A program made the position numbers and the translations under genes. Shown one piece after another: positions 26,489 through 36,100 of a stretch of DNA of 64,000 bases. Numbering within the stretch: the stretch's first letter is position 1; each line of letters begins with the position of its first letter. The stretch comes from JAHELQ01 sp964491915 (lineage in GTDB: Bacteria; Acidobacteriota; Aminicenantia; UBA2199): assembly GCA_964491915.1 (NCBI GenBank), contig CAZBHS010000016.1, positions 39,208-103,207 on the forward strand, written 5' to 3'. The notes below the pieces were generated by a model. The model was not told the DNA's origin. It saw only the letters and a list, made by a program, of their open reading frames with translations, and did not search any database.

Positions 26489-28506
26489 AATCGCGTTCTC
26501 CTTTGTACTTCTATTAGAGGTACGATAACCTCTTCTATGGAGACACCCCCGTGGCCTACAATTGAGTTTCCTTCGTCGATAAATGCATCATTCCCAGTGG
26601 CCACCAATGGGAAATAGTCTTCCGGCAATCCTGACGGCTGCCATTCACGCCCAAATGTCAAGGATGAGGATACTTGCGAACGTAATTCGGGTGTTGGATA
26701 TACCCGGACTCTCTCGCCGCGACTTTCAGCTATAGCGCCTTCCGACGGGCGACCTTTACCAATGGATTCAATATTGCCATGATCAGATGTCAACCAGACT
26801 GCATACCCATGCCCGCTCAGGTAATTGAATAATTTTATCAAGTACTCGCCGTTGCACCATTGATCTATTTGATTATGCATGCCGGCGGATCCCAGTTGCA
26901 TTCCATGCATGATCTTATCGACTTTATCAATCACCAGCCCGACGACTCTGGTCTGCGACGGGTTTAGCACGCTATCCAGAACCGTTCCGGGATCACCATC
27001 CCCAAGGCCGCGTTTGTAAACCACATCAAGTTTTGATATCCCATATCCTTGCCAGAACTGTTTCCATAATTTTTCTTCACTATTGGTTGAATGTATGGAT
27101 GTCGGGAAATAGATCGGCGGCTTGCCTGCAAAGATTGATTGGCGAGACACTGATGTAAGCGTCGGAATCCATGCAAACGTTGCAGACTCATGCAGGACAA
27201 GATCGCTATGTTGCGTTTGAATTATATTTCGAACCGTTACCCATTGATCCAACGAGAGTCCGTCAATAACCACCAAAGCTATACGTCCGTTGTTTTGGTC
27301 TTCAAGGTCCCGAGCCATACGCCGCGGAACATGATGCAGCATTGCCGGGGTTGATGGCGGCAGATTTATCAGGCCGGCATAATGCGTTTCCAGCCAATCG
27401 GCAAAGAGTCCATTCAGCTTGTCGCCAATCTCTTTATACCGTGTCTTACGCTGACTGCTGTTTTCTCCATGAATCAGCGCCGAAAGTTCGGCCCATTTCA
27501 TGGCAAATGCTATCCAGTCGGTGTACCTTGACTCCATTGACAACCGGACAGTCTCGACAAGCTCAAACAGACGAGACATTCTAAGATCTTCTATTTCCGC
27601 ACTAGATACTGTAACACCACTCAAAATCCATGAGCCCTTCTCTATCTCGATGTTGGGTAAATCAACAGGCGTGAGCTTTCCTTCGACAAACAAGTTGTCG
27701 ATGTAGACTCTGATATCTTGATGGTCGAATGGAAGCCCGGCAGGCCCCTTGATCTTAAAACTATATGCCAATGAGTCTTCGTTGACCTGATTCGATTGGC
27801 TCAAGTTTTCAAGAAATACTGGCCAGCGCTCCTGAATGAAAGTAAAAAACATTGTAGCATCAGGTATTATTTCTTCTAGAGACCACTCTTTAAAATTCCC
27901 ACTATTTTCAAGCGCCTCAACCAACCGGTCTGCCAATACAGTTGGAATGACTTTATTCCCATAATGCAATCGCAACAGAAAACCAAGAAGTTCCACTTCT
28001 GTGGCTATCAGTTCCGCAGCAACACCAAAAACATGCCGAAGGATAAAATCCTTTGTGGCATTGTCCCCCATACGATCCGGTAATGTTTTCTCCTGGGCAT
28101 CAAACAATAAATCCAATAAGCTCCGGTCAAGTTGCTCAACAACCGGATAGCTCATGTTTGGGAACAAATCTCCTAAGCTGAAGGAAAGCTTTCTGCCGGC
28201 TTGAAGTAGATCAAATGGAAGGGACGCCAACTCCGTATCCTGCACTCTCAAAATAACAACGAGATCGGTATGCTCCCCTCGATCCCAGATCGAACGGTAT
28301 TTTGATTCATACGCATATCTAAATTCTATGGGATCATTAAATTCAATAAGGTCAAAGCCGCGCTCCCGGAGTTCCATAGCCAACTTTTCTTCAGTCAGCA
28401 AACAATCGGGATCAGATACCAATGTCAGCTTTGAGACATTCGGCACAAATTCCCGAAGGATAGCGTTTCGCCAACCAGGCAACAACTCAGTCACTCGATT
28501 CCTCAT
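26485..28506 (-). CDS. pglZ: BREX phosphatase-like protein PglZ
   Basis: A 673-residue protein with an alkaline-phosphatase-superfamily core in its C-terminal half. Metal motifs are ALVVIDGLSLDQW (Asp), PTLTSVSRQSIFAG (nucleophile region), TSDHGNIES (Asp-His) and VGHGG. This is the PglZ domain, shared by all BREX types. The N-terminal half is helical and type specific. Its biochemical role in BREX is not settled. It overlaps the preceding small ORF by 20 nt, has a weak ribosome-binding site, and probably depends on coupling. The frame is intact. Confidence 0.88.
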   Translation of the reverse strand: MRNRVTELLPGWRNAILREFVPNVSKLTLVSDPDCLLTEEKLAMELRERGFDLIEFNDPIEFRYAYESKYRSIWDRGEHTDLVVILRVQDTELASLPFDLLQAGRKLSFSLGDLFPNMSYPVVEQLDRSLLDLLFDAQEKTLPDRMGDNATKDFILRHVFGVAAELIATEVELLGFLLRLHYGNKVIPTVLADRLVEALENSGNFKEWSLEEIIPDATMFFTFIQERWPVFLENLSQSNQVNEDSLAYSFKIKGPAGLPFDHQDIRVYIDNLFVEGKLTPVDLPNIEIEKGSWILSGVTVSSAEIEDLRMSRLFELVETVRLSMESRYTDWIAFAMKWAELSALIHGENSSQRKTRYKEIGDKLNGLFADWLETHYAGLINLPPSTPAMLHHVPRRMARDLEDQNNGRIALVVIDGLSLDQWVTVRNIIQTQHSDLVLHESATFAWIPTLTSVSRQSIFAGKPPIYFPTSIHSTNSEEKLWKQFWQGYGISKLDVVYKRGLGDGDPGTVLDSVLNPSQTRVVGLVIDKVDKIMHGMQLGSAGMHNQIDQWCNGEYLIKLFNYLSGHGYAVWLTSDHGNIESIGKGRPSEGAIAESRGERVRVYPTPELRSQVSSSLTFGREWQPSGLPEDYFPLVATGNDAFIDEGNSIVGHGGVSIEEVIVPLIEVQRRTRF

Positions 28507-28894
28507 ATACTTTTAACAGCCTGAGACCATTCTCAGCAATCGCATATTTCTGGTTACTGGCTTTGGGATTTTCCGGATTGGTCATCCGGATCAAATCATT
28601 CGTCAGCAATTTTTCCAAACTACGCTTAAAATTACCGGTCCTGGATTTATGTCCAACTGCATCTACAAGCTCTTTCCCTGATTTTTCGCCATCACTCAAG
28701 GCTGATAATATTTTTCGTTCAGTAGGTGAAAAATCGACTTGGGCCTCGACTTGGGCCTCTTGATTGTCAACTTGGGCCTCAACTTGGGCCTCTCGATTAT
28801 CGACTTGGGCCTTAGCCTGAAATCTTTGTTTCATAACAGGCGCTAGTTCAAACGTATTTTCCCCACCTTGATTCGGTAACCACAAACGATACAA
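28487..28894 (-). pseudogene. C-terminal winged-helix fragment with AQV repeats
   Basis: A frame of about 135 codons whose only available start near its beginning is TTG (28894), with a TGA three codons upstream. It contains repeated AQV units (AQVDNREAQVEAQVDNQEAQVEAQV) and then a winged-helix segment (FSPTERKILSALSDGEKSGKELVDAVG). This matches the C-terminal tail of AlbA_2/RecG-like or Fic-type proteins, whose N-terminal domains are absent. I read it as a remnant of a gene lost from the operon, or as a small DNA-binding accessory retained next to pglZ. Its stop overlaps pglZ by 20 nt. Confidence 0.55.
28733..28815. repeat. Short tandem repeat encoding AQV units
   Basis: The element cgacttgggcctc and close variants occur about six times within this stretch, spaced 12 or about 24 nt apart. 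It encodes the AQV linker repeats of the overlapping winged-helix fragment. Unit length and coding context exclude a CRISPR array. Confidence 0.75.
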
Positions 28895-28942
28895 AGTCAG
28901 CCCTCATAAGGTCTGTTCCGTTATGACCTGGCAGGTGCTGTT

Positions 28943-28971
28943 ATTAATGGAGATATATTGCAATTTGTCAA
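28943..28971 (-). promoter_or_regulatory. Possible internal promoter after gajB
   Basis: A perfect TTGACA (28971-28966) overlaps the gajB stop codon; 17 nt downstream is ATTAAT (28948-28943), matching four of six -10 positions. It would serve the winged-helix fragment, pglZ and brxA separately from the upstream genes. The weak -10 keeps this tentative. Confidence 0.35.
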
Positions 28972-30848
28972 CCATCGAGCAAACCCATTTCTCTCAAGAA
29001 CCGCGATGGCTGCTTCTTCCATCCGAAATAGTTATGAGCATAGCTTAAGTACAGATTTTTCGAGGACCGAGTGATCGCAACAAAGCAATTCCTGCGTTCC
29101 TCCTGAATAGCCGTCTCCCCCTTCTTAATAGCATAGTATGTAGGGAATTGATCCTCCGCAAGCCCTATTACGAATACATTGCTGAACTCCACACCCTTAG
29201 CAGTATGAACCGTCTGAAGTCTTATACAATCTTTAGTCAAAATCTTCCCCTTTGGCGATAAATCCATTTCTTGTAGAAAGACGTGAAGGCTAACGACGTT
29301 GCCATGAGAGCGACGAATCTCTTCAGTGATTCTTTGCCAATTCTGTTTATCATCTACATAATCTGGGTAAGCATCCCCCTCCTCTTGAGTTTTGTTAAAC
29401 TGATCAAACAACTCGAAGCATTCTTCTACGAATCGAGAATAATCGAGGGAATCACATAGCAACTCTTGCCCCTTGCCTGCAAGTGGTTTGAGAATTTCAC
29501 TTCCCGCAGCGAGCAAGAAAAAAGCACGAAGTAGCGTCAAGCCCTCAACTTTAGCTTTGGCGGAAACATCTTCAGCAGACATCGTGATATCACCCAATAA
29601 CGATGCCGTAGCACACAGTTTGTTGAGCAGGCTACGAGAGTCTGGAGAGTTAGTCAATTTGAGAATGAAGTACATGATCTGCACAAAAGAGCTTGAAAAA
29701 TCCTGCTGTTTGCTGACGATTTCTGCATTCATTTCTGCCCCACGCAAGGAGTTTTGAACTTGAGTCAATAACTTTTTACTCCTTGCGATGACAAGGCATG
29801 TCTCACGATGGTTTTTTGGTATGCGGGAAAGCACTGACATCAACCCAGCGATCTCCCTAGTGAAGTCATCAAAGACCTCAAGCTTGACAATTCCCTCTGA
29901 CTGACTGTGAGAGACACCATCCAGTTTGGCTGCTGCCCGGTTAGGATTGTGTGCGATCAGCTTATTTGCAATTTCAACCACCTCAACTGGGCACCGATAG
30001 TTCTCCGGTAGTTGGATAATCTTCGGCTTGTAGTCTCTCTGCAGCTCCTCCAAGCGCTTCGGATCTGCCCCATTCCATTGAAAAATAATCTGGTCGTCGT
30101 CTGCAACAACGAATAGATTAGCTGAGGAATCCGGGGCAACCAATCGCAAAACTTTGTATTGAGCAAGGTTAGTATCTTGGAATTCATCGACACAAACGTA
30201 TCGGTAGACCGTCCTAACCTGCTTCGCAATACGTGGTTTGGTCTTTAGCAACTCTCTTGTAAAATAAAGCATTGATCCAAAGTCAAGCTGATTCTCTTTT
30301 AACAGCCTATCTAAATAACCTTGGAAAACATCCTGCAACAAGCGACAATTGTCTTCTTGTCCTATATTGAAGTAATCAGGCAATTCGTCAGCAGTGATAC
30401 CATGAGTGAACATAATGTCGATTTTTTTCAGTGAATCCTCAGGGTCGTCTATTTGCAGTTCGCCTCTATTGCGCATTTCATCTAAAAGGGCAATACGATC
30501 CTTGTCATCAGTTAACACAGAGAAATCCGGTTTCAATCCCAATTGACTCCCGTGTTGACGCAGAAGGTCAGTACAAAACGAATGGAATGTGCACAATTTA
30601 ATTCTTTTCGAACTCTCACCACTGAATTCTTGGATGCGCTTCTGCATCTCCCCCGCTGCCTTGACAGTAAAAGTAAGCCCCAAGATTCGAAAGTTTTCTT
30701 CTGAGGCAATATTGATAAGATTAGCAATACGCAAAGTCAGTACAGCAGTTTTTCCCGATCCCGGTCCGGCGAGCACCAGCAATGGCCCGTTTCTCCATTC
30801 AACGGCCTGCCGCTGACTTGAGTTAAGCATGTCAAGTGTGATTGTCAT
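28968..30848 (-). CDS. gajB: Gabija helicase GajB (UvrD-like)
   Basis: A 626-residue superfamily 1A helicase. Motifs in order: Walker A LAGPGSGKTAVL near residue 27, motif Ia region, Walker B CVDEFQDTN, VADDDQIIFQWNGADP, and motif V/VI TAKGVEFSNVFVIGLAEDQFP...FVAITRSSKNL. GajB partners GajA in Gabija anti-phage defence, sensing DNA ends or unwound DNA and activating the nuclease. The gene overlaps gajA by 4 nt (ATGA). It is longer than the Bacillus GajB (about 494 residues). A housekeeping UvrD is less likely given its size and the OLD-nuclease partner. It sits where BREX type 3 normally carries brxHII. Confidence 0.85.
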   Translation of the reverse strand: MTITLDMLNSSQRQAVEWRNGPLLVLAGPGSGKTAVLTLRIANLINIASEENFRILGLTFTVKAAGEMQKRIQEFSGESSKRIKLCTFHSFCTDLLRQHGSQLGLKPDFSVLTDDKDRIALLDEMRNRGELQIDDPEDSLKKIDIMFTHGITADELPDYFNIGQEDNCRLLQDVFQGYLDRLLKENQLDFGSMLYFTRELLKTKPRIAKQVRTVYRYVCVDEFQDTNLAQYKVLRLVAPDSSANLFVVADDDQIIFQWNGADPKRLEELQRDYKPKIIQLPENYRCPVEVVEIANKLIAHNPNRAAAKLDGVSHSQSEGIVKLEVFDDFTREIAGLMSVLSRIPKNHRETCLVIARSKKLLTQVQNSLRGAEMNAEIVSKQQDFSSSFVQIMYFILKLTNSPDSRSLLNKLCATASLLGDITMSAEDVSAKAKVEGLTLLRAFFLLAAGSEILKPLAGKGQELLCDSLDYSRFVEECFELFDQFNKTQEEGDAYPDYVDDKQNWQRITEEIRRSHGNVVSLHVFLQEMDLSPKGKILTKDCIRLQTVHTAKGVEFSNVFVIGLAEDQFPTYYAIKKGETAIQEERRNCFVAITRSSKNLYLSYAHNYFGWKKQPSRFLREMGLLDG

Positions 30849-32560
30849 AGCGCCATATCTCCCGTCGCTTTGATTTGTTCAAGAATATCCTTTAATTCAC
30901 CAGGGACACCTGCTGGGCCTGATTCCTTCATCTGCAAAATAGATTTGAAAGCGGCTGCCGGTTTTGAGAAACCACGTGCTTTATTCACTATCTTGTACAC
31001 TTTCTCCCAGTATTTTCGGCTATCAACTTCAATACCTTCTAATTCGGCTACTTTCTGCTTGCCTACCCCATCAAGATAGGATTTACCATATCCATTATAA
31101 CAAAGAAGAATGTCAATGTTGGGGTGACTCAAGGCGAATATGTGATCGGCTTTCGCTCTTCCATTTAACAGAGCCCTTGCATCTTCGATATATTCTTCCC
31201 CGCCTTGGTCACTGTCAGCAACCAAGTGCCAGCGAATACCTAATGAATCAGCAACCTTGATGAAGATACTCGGACCTCCAGCTTGGCTACATTCCACAAT
31301 CCTAACACCCTGCCTATGAAGATCAATTTCCAAAAGCTCTGCACAGTCGGCAAACACCGATACATCAGTCTCTCCCTCAACTAAAAGCCAGCAACGTGCA
31401 AACAACAATTCGCCACGATTTCGCCTGACATGATGATTGAACTTACGCAACTCTTCAGCAGACAGCAGATCATGAGGAATAGCATTGCAGCTTGTGTCGG
31501 AGCCCTTCCTATTCACTCTGCGCACTTTCTCAACCGGCACTTCCGAGAGAATATCGCCGGAGTGTGTCGCAATAATTTTCTGGCCAGGGAGATCCTGGAG
31601 CAATCGCCATACTGCTCGGATAGCATTTGGGTGTAGGTGTGCTTCTGGCTCCTCTATGGCGATTATCGGTTCCGCATTCTTGTCAACTTCGGCCTCTAGT
31701 CGCGTCCTAAGGTATGCGCTGAACAAGAGCATAACAGAGAGACTTTGCGTGCCTTCGCCATGGCTGCGGATTGGAATCCTAGCATTGGACGCAGACAATA
31801 GATTAACGTCGGTGTAGCGAAGCGCTTTGTAAACATCGACAGGCATTGGGTCAATTGTCACCACATCCGTCTTTCCAACCGCCATTAATTCAGAAATGCG
31901 CTCTATCTCTTCTGAAACATCCTTGAAGCTCGTATGGGCATCAACAATTTTTTGATTAATCTTAAATAGCTCCTCCTCTAATGTTCGCCTAGTTAAATCA
32001 TCAATATCTTTGTTCCTGAGAAAAGACGCCCAATATGTAGACTTCCCATGGAACTGTTCTTTTGCAGCCCTCAGTGCTGTTTGAAAAAAAAAGGGACGTA
32101 GTCTACGGAGCTCCTTTATCATTCCCGACTTGCCGTTCATTTCGTTATCAGCATCGTCAAGAAATCCCCAACTTTGTACTATCTCTCCTGAATCAGCCTC
32201 ATATTGTGACACTATGCGAAGCTTGATCGCCGAATATTCATCTCCGACAATTACGTCGTTCAGTATCTGTGTAATATACTCTGGCCAGATATGTTCCTCT
32301 GACTCTAAGAAGCTCAAGGTGAGGCTGATTGGCGGACAAGATGATAGATCCCGGCATTTAGTGTCTCGATAAAAATCGTATTCGGAAAAATTGCAGGTTT
32401 TATCAGACTTAATCCAATACAGACAAAGATTCAACGCCTCCAAGATACTTGTCTTGCCTGTATTGTTCTCGCCCACAAGCACAGTAACATCCCTATCCAG
32501 CTCAATTTCAGCATATTTGATACCCCGAAAGTTCTTGATTGTGACTTTGCTCAGCCGCAT
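30845..32560 (-). CDS. gajA: Gabija nuclease GajA (OLD-family ATPase with TOPRIM)
   Basis: A 571-residue class 2 OLD nuclease, close to the length of known GajA. The ABC-type ATPase half has Walker A GENNTGKTS (near residue 31), a signature loop HGEGTQSLS and Walker B IIAIEEPEAHLHP. The C-terminal TOPRIM domain has LVEGETD and DSDQGG, the Glu and Asp residues that bind metal for DNA cleavage. GajA is the effector nuclease of Gabija, restrained by nucleotides until phage replication depletes them. The ATG at 32560 is fixed by a strong GGGAGGTG ribosome-binding site and overlaps the mini-PglX stop as TAATG. Confidence 0.9.
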   Translation of the reverse strand: MRLSKVTIKNFRGIKYAEIELDRDVTVLVGENNTGKTSILEALNLCLYWIKSDKTCNFSEYDFYRDTKCRDLSSCPPISLTLSFLESEEHIWPEYITQILNDVIVGDEYSAIKLRIVSQYEADSGEIVQSWGFLDDADNEMNGKSGMIKELRRLRPFFFQTALRAAKEQFHGKSTYWASFLRNKDIDDLTRRTLEEELFKINQKIVDAHTSFKDVSEEIERISELMAVGKTDVVTIDPMPVDVYKALRYTDVNLLSASNARIPIRSHGEGTQSLSVMLLFSAYLRTRLEAEVDKNAEPIIAIEEPEAHLHPNAIRAVWRLLQDLPGQKIIATHSGDILSEVPVEKVRRVNRKGSDTSCNAIPHDLLSAEELRKFNHHVRRNRGELLFARCWLLVEGETDVSVFADCAELLEIDLHRQGVRIVECSQAGGPSIFIKVADSLGIRWHLVADSDQGGEEYIEDARALLNGRAKADHIFALSHPNIDILLCYNGYGKSYLDGVGKQKVAELEGIEVDSRKYWEKVYKIVNKARGFSKPAAAFKSILQMKESGPAGVPGELKDILEQIKATGDMAL

Positions 32561-33147
32561 TATTCACCTCCCATCCGTGTTACTGCCTGATCATACCACA
32601 TCAGCAGTTTAAGATCTTCCTCAAGTACATTGTTCGGGATTTTTTTTGCTACAGTGATGATGACGCCATAGTCGCGTTCCTGCCATTCTTTCTTGAATCC
32701 GGCACGGACCGCTTCAAGGCGGAATCCTTTGAGTTTTTTCTTTGCCTGCTTGTATACTTCAAACTCTTTGAGCAGAGCTTTTTCACGCAGTTTTTCCAGG
32801 TCACCTGCCTTGTTCGGATCAGGTACATACCAGCGGTCGCGAGCCTCCGCAATGAAGTCGGCAATCCATGGGTTCGGGCAGGCGGTGTAATAGGGTGGGT
32901 CGCTGAGCTTGAGGATGTCTTCGTCTTTTCCGATAGGGAAACCTTCAATCGTTCGGAATTCCGGGTCCTGCAATTTTTTGCGTAGCTCTTCGGTAAAATG
33001 GGCACGCCGGGCATTATCGTTTTCAAATTCCAGACCGAGGCACGTTACCGGCCCATCGGCTGAAATAATCTCTTCGTCAAAAAGGTTACCGCTGCCTGGT
33101 TTGCCGGGAACGACCTTTGTCTTGAATAAACTCTCTTGCTTGCTCAT
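32560..33147 (-). CDS. Miniature PglX: BREX-3 methyltransferase lacking its core
   Basis: A 195-residue protein with an intact frame. Residues 1 to about 98 match, from memory, the N-terminus of the BREX type 3 methyltransferase PglX (PGSGNLFDEEII, GPVTCLGLEF, SDPPYYTACPNPW). Residues from about 104 to 195 resemble the extreme C-terminus of the same family (RWYVPDPNK, FRLEAVRAGFKKEWQERDY, KLLMWYDQAVTRMG). Full-length proteins are roughly 900 residues or more. The missing middle would include the SAM-binding FxGxG motif; the SDPPYY segment alone cannot methylate. The gene follows brxC by 23 nt and overlaps gajA by one base. Whether it retains a scaffold or target-recognition role is unknown. 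Confidence 0.7.
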   Translation of the reverse strand: MSKQESLFKTKVVPGKPGSGNLFDEEIISADGPVTCLGLEFENDNARRAHFTEELRKKLQDPEFRTIEGFPIGKDEDILKLSDPPYYTACPNPWIADFIAEARDRWYVPDPNKAGDLEKLREKALLKEFEVYKQAKKKLKGFRLEAVRAGFKKEWQERDYGVIITVAKKIPNNVLEEDLKLLMWYDQAVTRMGGE

Positions 33148-33170
33148 ATCTATATCCTGACTGCCTGGTT

Positions 33171-36100
33171 TTATTCCATCACGATGCGGATTTTTGCCGG
33201 ATCCTTGCCTTTGGTTAATTGGTCGATGTAATCATCGAAGCGTTTTTTGATTTCGGCAGGTGTTGCCGGACCAATGTCAGAGATTCTTGCCAGCAGATCA
33301 CGTTTGTTGATAACCACTTTTTGCAATCCTGCCAGAATTGTTTTCAGAGTCTGAACAAAGTTGTTGTCCACCACATCCGGCAGTTCTCTGGAATCAATAA
33401 ACGACTGAACGATCTTCTTGTCTTCGTCTTGAAGAAGTTCATCAATACTGGCCTGTGTAATCGGATCTTCCAGGTTGCCGAGAAGCGTTGATGTCCAACT
33501 GTCCAGCATGGTATCGAGGTCATTGTCCATCTGATCAATAGTCTGTGAGCTCGATGCGGTGTTCGTTTCAATCAAAGGGCGGAAACCGCAGTGCGGACAA
33601 ACCGGTGAGTTCTTGAGGTCCTGCTCGGTTAGGGCAAAACAGCTTTTCAAAGCTACCAACCGGTTTTGATAGTCTATCAACTGCTGTCTGGGCATCAGAT
33701 CAATACCCGCAATTTTTACGAGCGTCTGCAAACGATAATCCCCCATTAAAGCCGCTTTACGCTTATCATCGTTTGCTCCTAACCGGGCTTTGGTATGTAA
33801 GCCGGTGTAGACAACGATATAATCTTTTTTGAGCTTCTGAAGCATAGATCCGATGCGTTGCGATTGGCTTGCCAATTCAGTCAGGTCTACCTGCTTTAGT
33901 ATTTCCAATACATCTTTTCGGATTGTTTTCATCCGATCGACCCAATCATGCTCTTCCTTTAACACGCCTTCAGCAACTGACAGCCAGGAGGCTGTTGGGC
34001 TGTGGTCCTTGACAAATTCAGTCAGGACATCCAAATCATCCAGAGCCTTTACCGCCTTCTCACGGGCCTTCACCTCATCTGAGCTATAGCGGAAGTTTTT
34101 CAATTTTCCTGGAGAAGTGTAGGCTTGAAGCGACTCAAGGAAGGCCTTGGCAGCATCCAATCCCGATGTCTGATTTGCCGGATCTGTTTCCTTTAGGAGA
34201 TCCACCCCCCAGAATGAAAGTCCTTCGCGCAAGGCCTGCTGCATCATCACAATTCGTTTTACGAGCTTGCCGACGGACTGCTGTAAATCCTGAATCGGTT
34301 CATCGTTCCCTTGAGTTAGTAATTTGACTTTGCCGGGGGCTAAATCGAGCAATTCAAACAGCGCTTTAAGCGCCGGTATATTCCATTCCTTAGGCTGCTC
34401 AATGTGTTTGAAGCGGATCAGTTCATCCATATAGGTTGCCGCAAGTTGCTGAAGCCCGGTGGCATCAAACTTTTTGCCCGGAATGGAGAGGACGATATCA
34501 CCGGAGTGAACCAGGGCGGCGATCACTACTGTTACCCATTCCGGTTCAAGACGAAAACCGCCCGGATTCATATATTCCAGGCCATGGTCATCCTGGATAA
34601 TTTCATTCCGGTTAACGACCTGGCCATGCCCCTTAGCTTTTACGAGAGCAAGGATAAAACGGGCATATTTAGATTTAGAAGGTTCGAGCTTTTCACCATC
34701 CAGAAGTTCGAGTGCATCCAGAACCGCTGTGGCCTGCTTGGTTCGGTTTTGGCCGCCTATTGCGCGGAGCGCGTCCTGTGCCGCCTGCGCCCTATTGTTT
34801 CCGGTTATCAGTATTTGGAAGAAGGGATAGTCTGGGGCTTGACCTTCAAAGTGCGGCGCCAGACAAATACTGGAAATTGAGTCGATCAGATCCCGAAAGT
34901 TGATGGTTTCATGCGGTGACAAGCCGGACAGGTCCCGTATGGATTTGCCTTTTGCCCATTCCGTCATTGATTTGGCGCGTCCCTGATAGGTCACTTCAAA
35001 GGCATCCGTCATATATTTCTGAAGCCATTGAACCAATTTTTTTAGGAAGCCATTGGCCTTGGACTCATAAGTGGCCTTCGCATGGCCGGAGGAGGAGGAT
35101 GCCAGATCGAATGCAGCAGCATAGTCTTTCAGTGATTTGCGGAATTCCTCGCCGGTTTCTTCTGATGGTTTCAACCGGAAGAAAACCTCGTCGCTGAGCT
35201 TATCGCCTTTTAAGCGGGGAGGATCGTTGGGTTGAATGAAATAAATGTAAAAATCCCGAGTCGGTACAGCCGTGGCTCTTTCATTGGGCGCCCCGAAAAA
35301 GAGATAACCGGAACGAGCTGCCTTATGGTCCTGCCACACCAGTTCATATTCCCATATTTTATAGCCGGTAACGTAAGTTGAGTCCAGGCGTTCCATGACC
35401 CGCTTCAACGCTTCGTAGTAGAAGCGGTCAAGCTGTGCGTCGCCCAGGCTTTCCGACCTTGTTCTTATTTTCTCATCATAATCGATGTCTTTGGATATAT
35501 CTATATAAAACTGTCCGCTTAGCCTCCCCCGGTCATCAATCTCTGTGGCTGAAATAAACTGTCCGCTCACAGCCCGGCTAATAAGGCGAATAGCTGTCTC
35601 CACCGCACCACACAAGTCTTCTGAACTATCGTCTCCTCCCAGTTCGGCAATAAGTGGATCAAATAGACAAAGTGAGTCCCGTAAAGCTTCAGCGGTTAAG
35701 CCGTTTGGTGATGAAAGGCTTCCTATTGTAAGCCTGTGTACACTCAAACCACGAACAATTCGCAGGGCGAAATCCTTGTTCTTCGCTTTGGGGTAATTTG
35801 TATTAATCAAGGTTTGCAGCGTGTTGCTACAATCGATCACCTGCTTAATATCAGGCAAGGTTCGATAAGCGGCATTCGTTGAGAGAACATCCCAATAACT
35901 ATCAAAAGCGATCACGCCGGGTTCGTCCACCGGAACCTCTTTGTTTAAGACTCCTTTCATGCCCAGAGAGAGAGTCTTTAGCACTTCACGCTTCTCTACG
36001 ACGGAGATCCTTTCGAAAGTATCTATATAATCAGGATGCACCGGAAACAGCCGAACGAATTCATCCATGCGTTCGTTGAGATTACCATAATATTTTGCGA

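Noticed and set aside
28733..28815. Short direct repeats resembling a CRISPR array
   Set aside because: Units are only about 12-13 nt, spacing is too short, and they encode AQV linker repeats in frame.
28968..30848. GajB as a housekeeping UvrD/PcrA helicase
   Set aside because: Shorter than UvrD/PcrA and coupled by ATGA to an OLD-TOPRIM nuclease inside a defence operon, so Gabija fits better.
32875..32905. SDPPYY in mini-PglX as proof of an active methyltransferase
   Set aside because: It may correspond to motif IV, but the SAM-binding FxGxG motif and the rest of the fold are missing, so activity is not supported.
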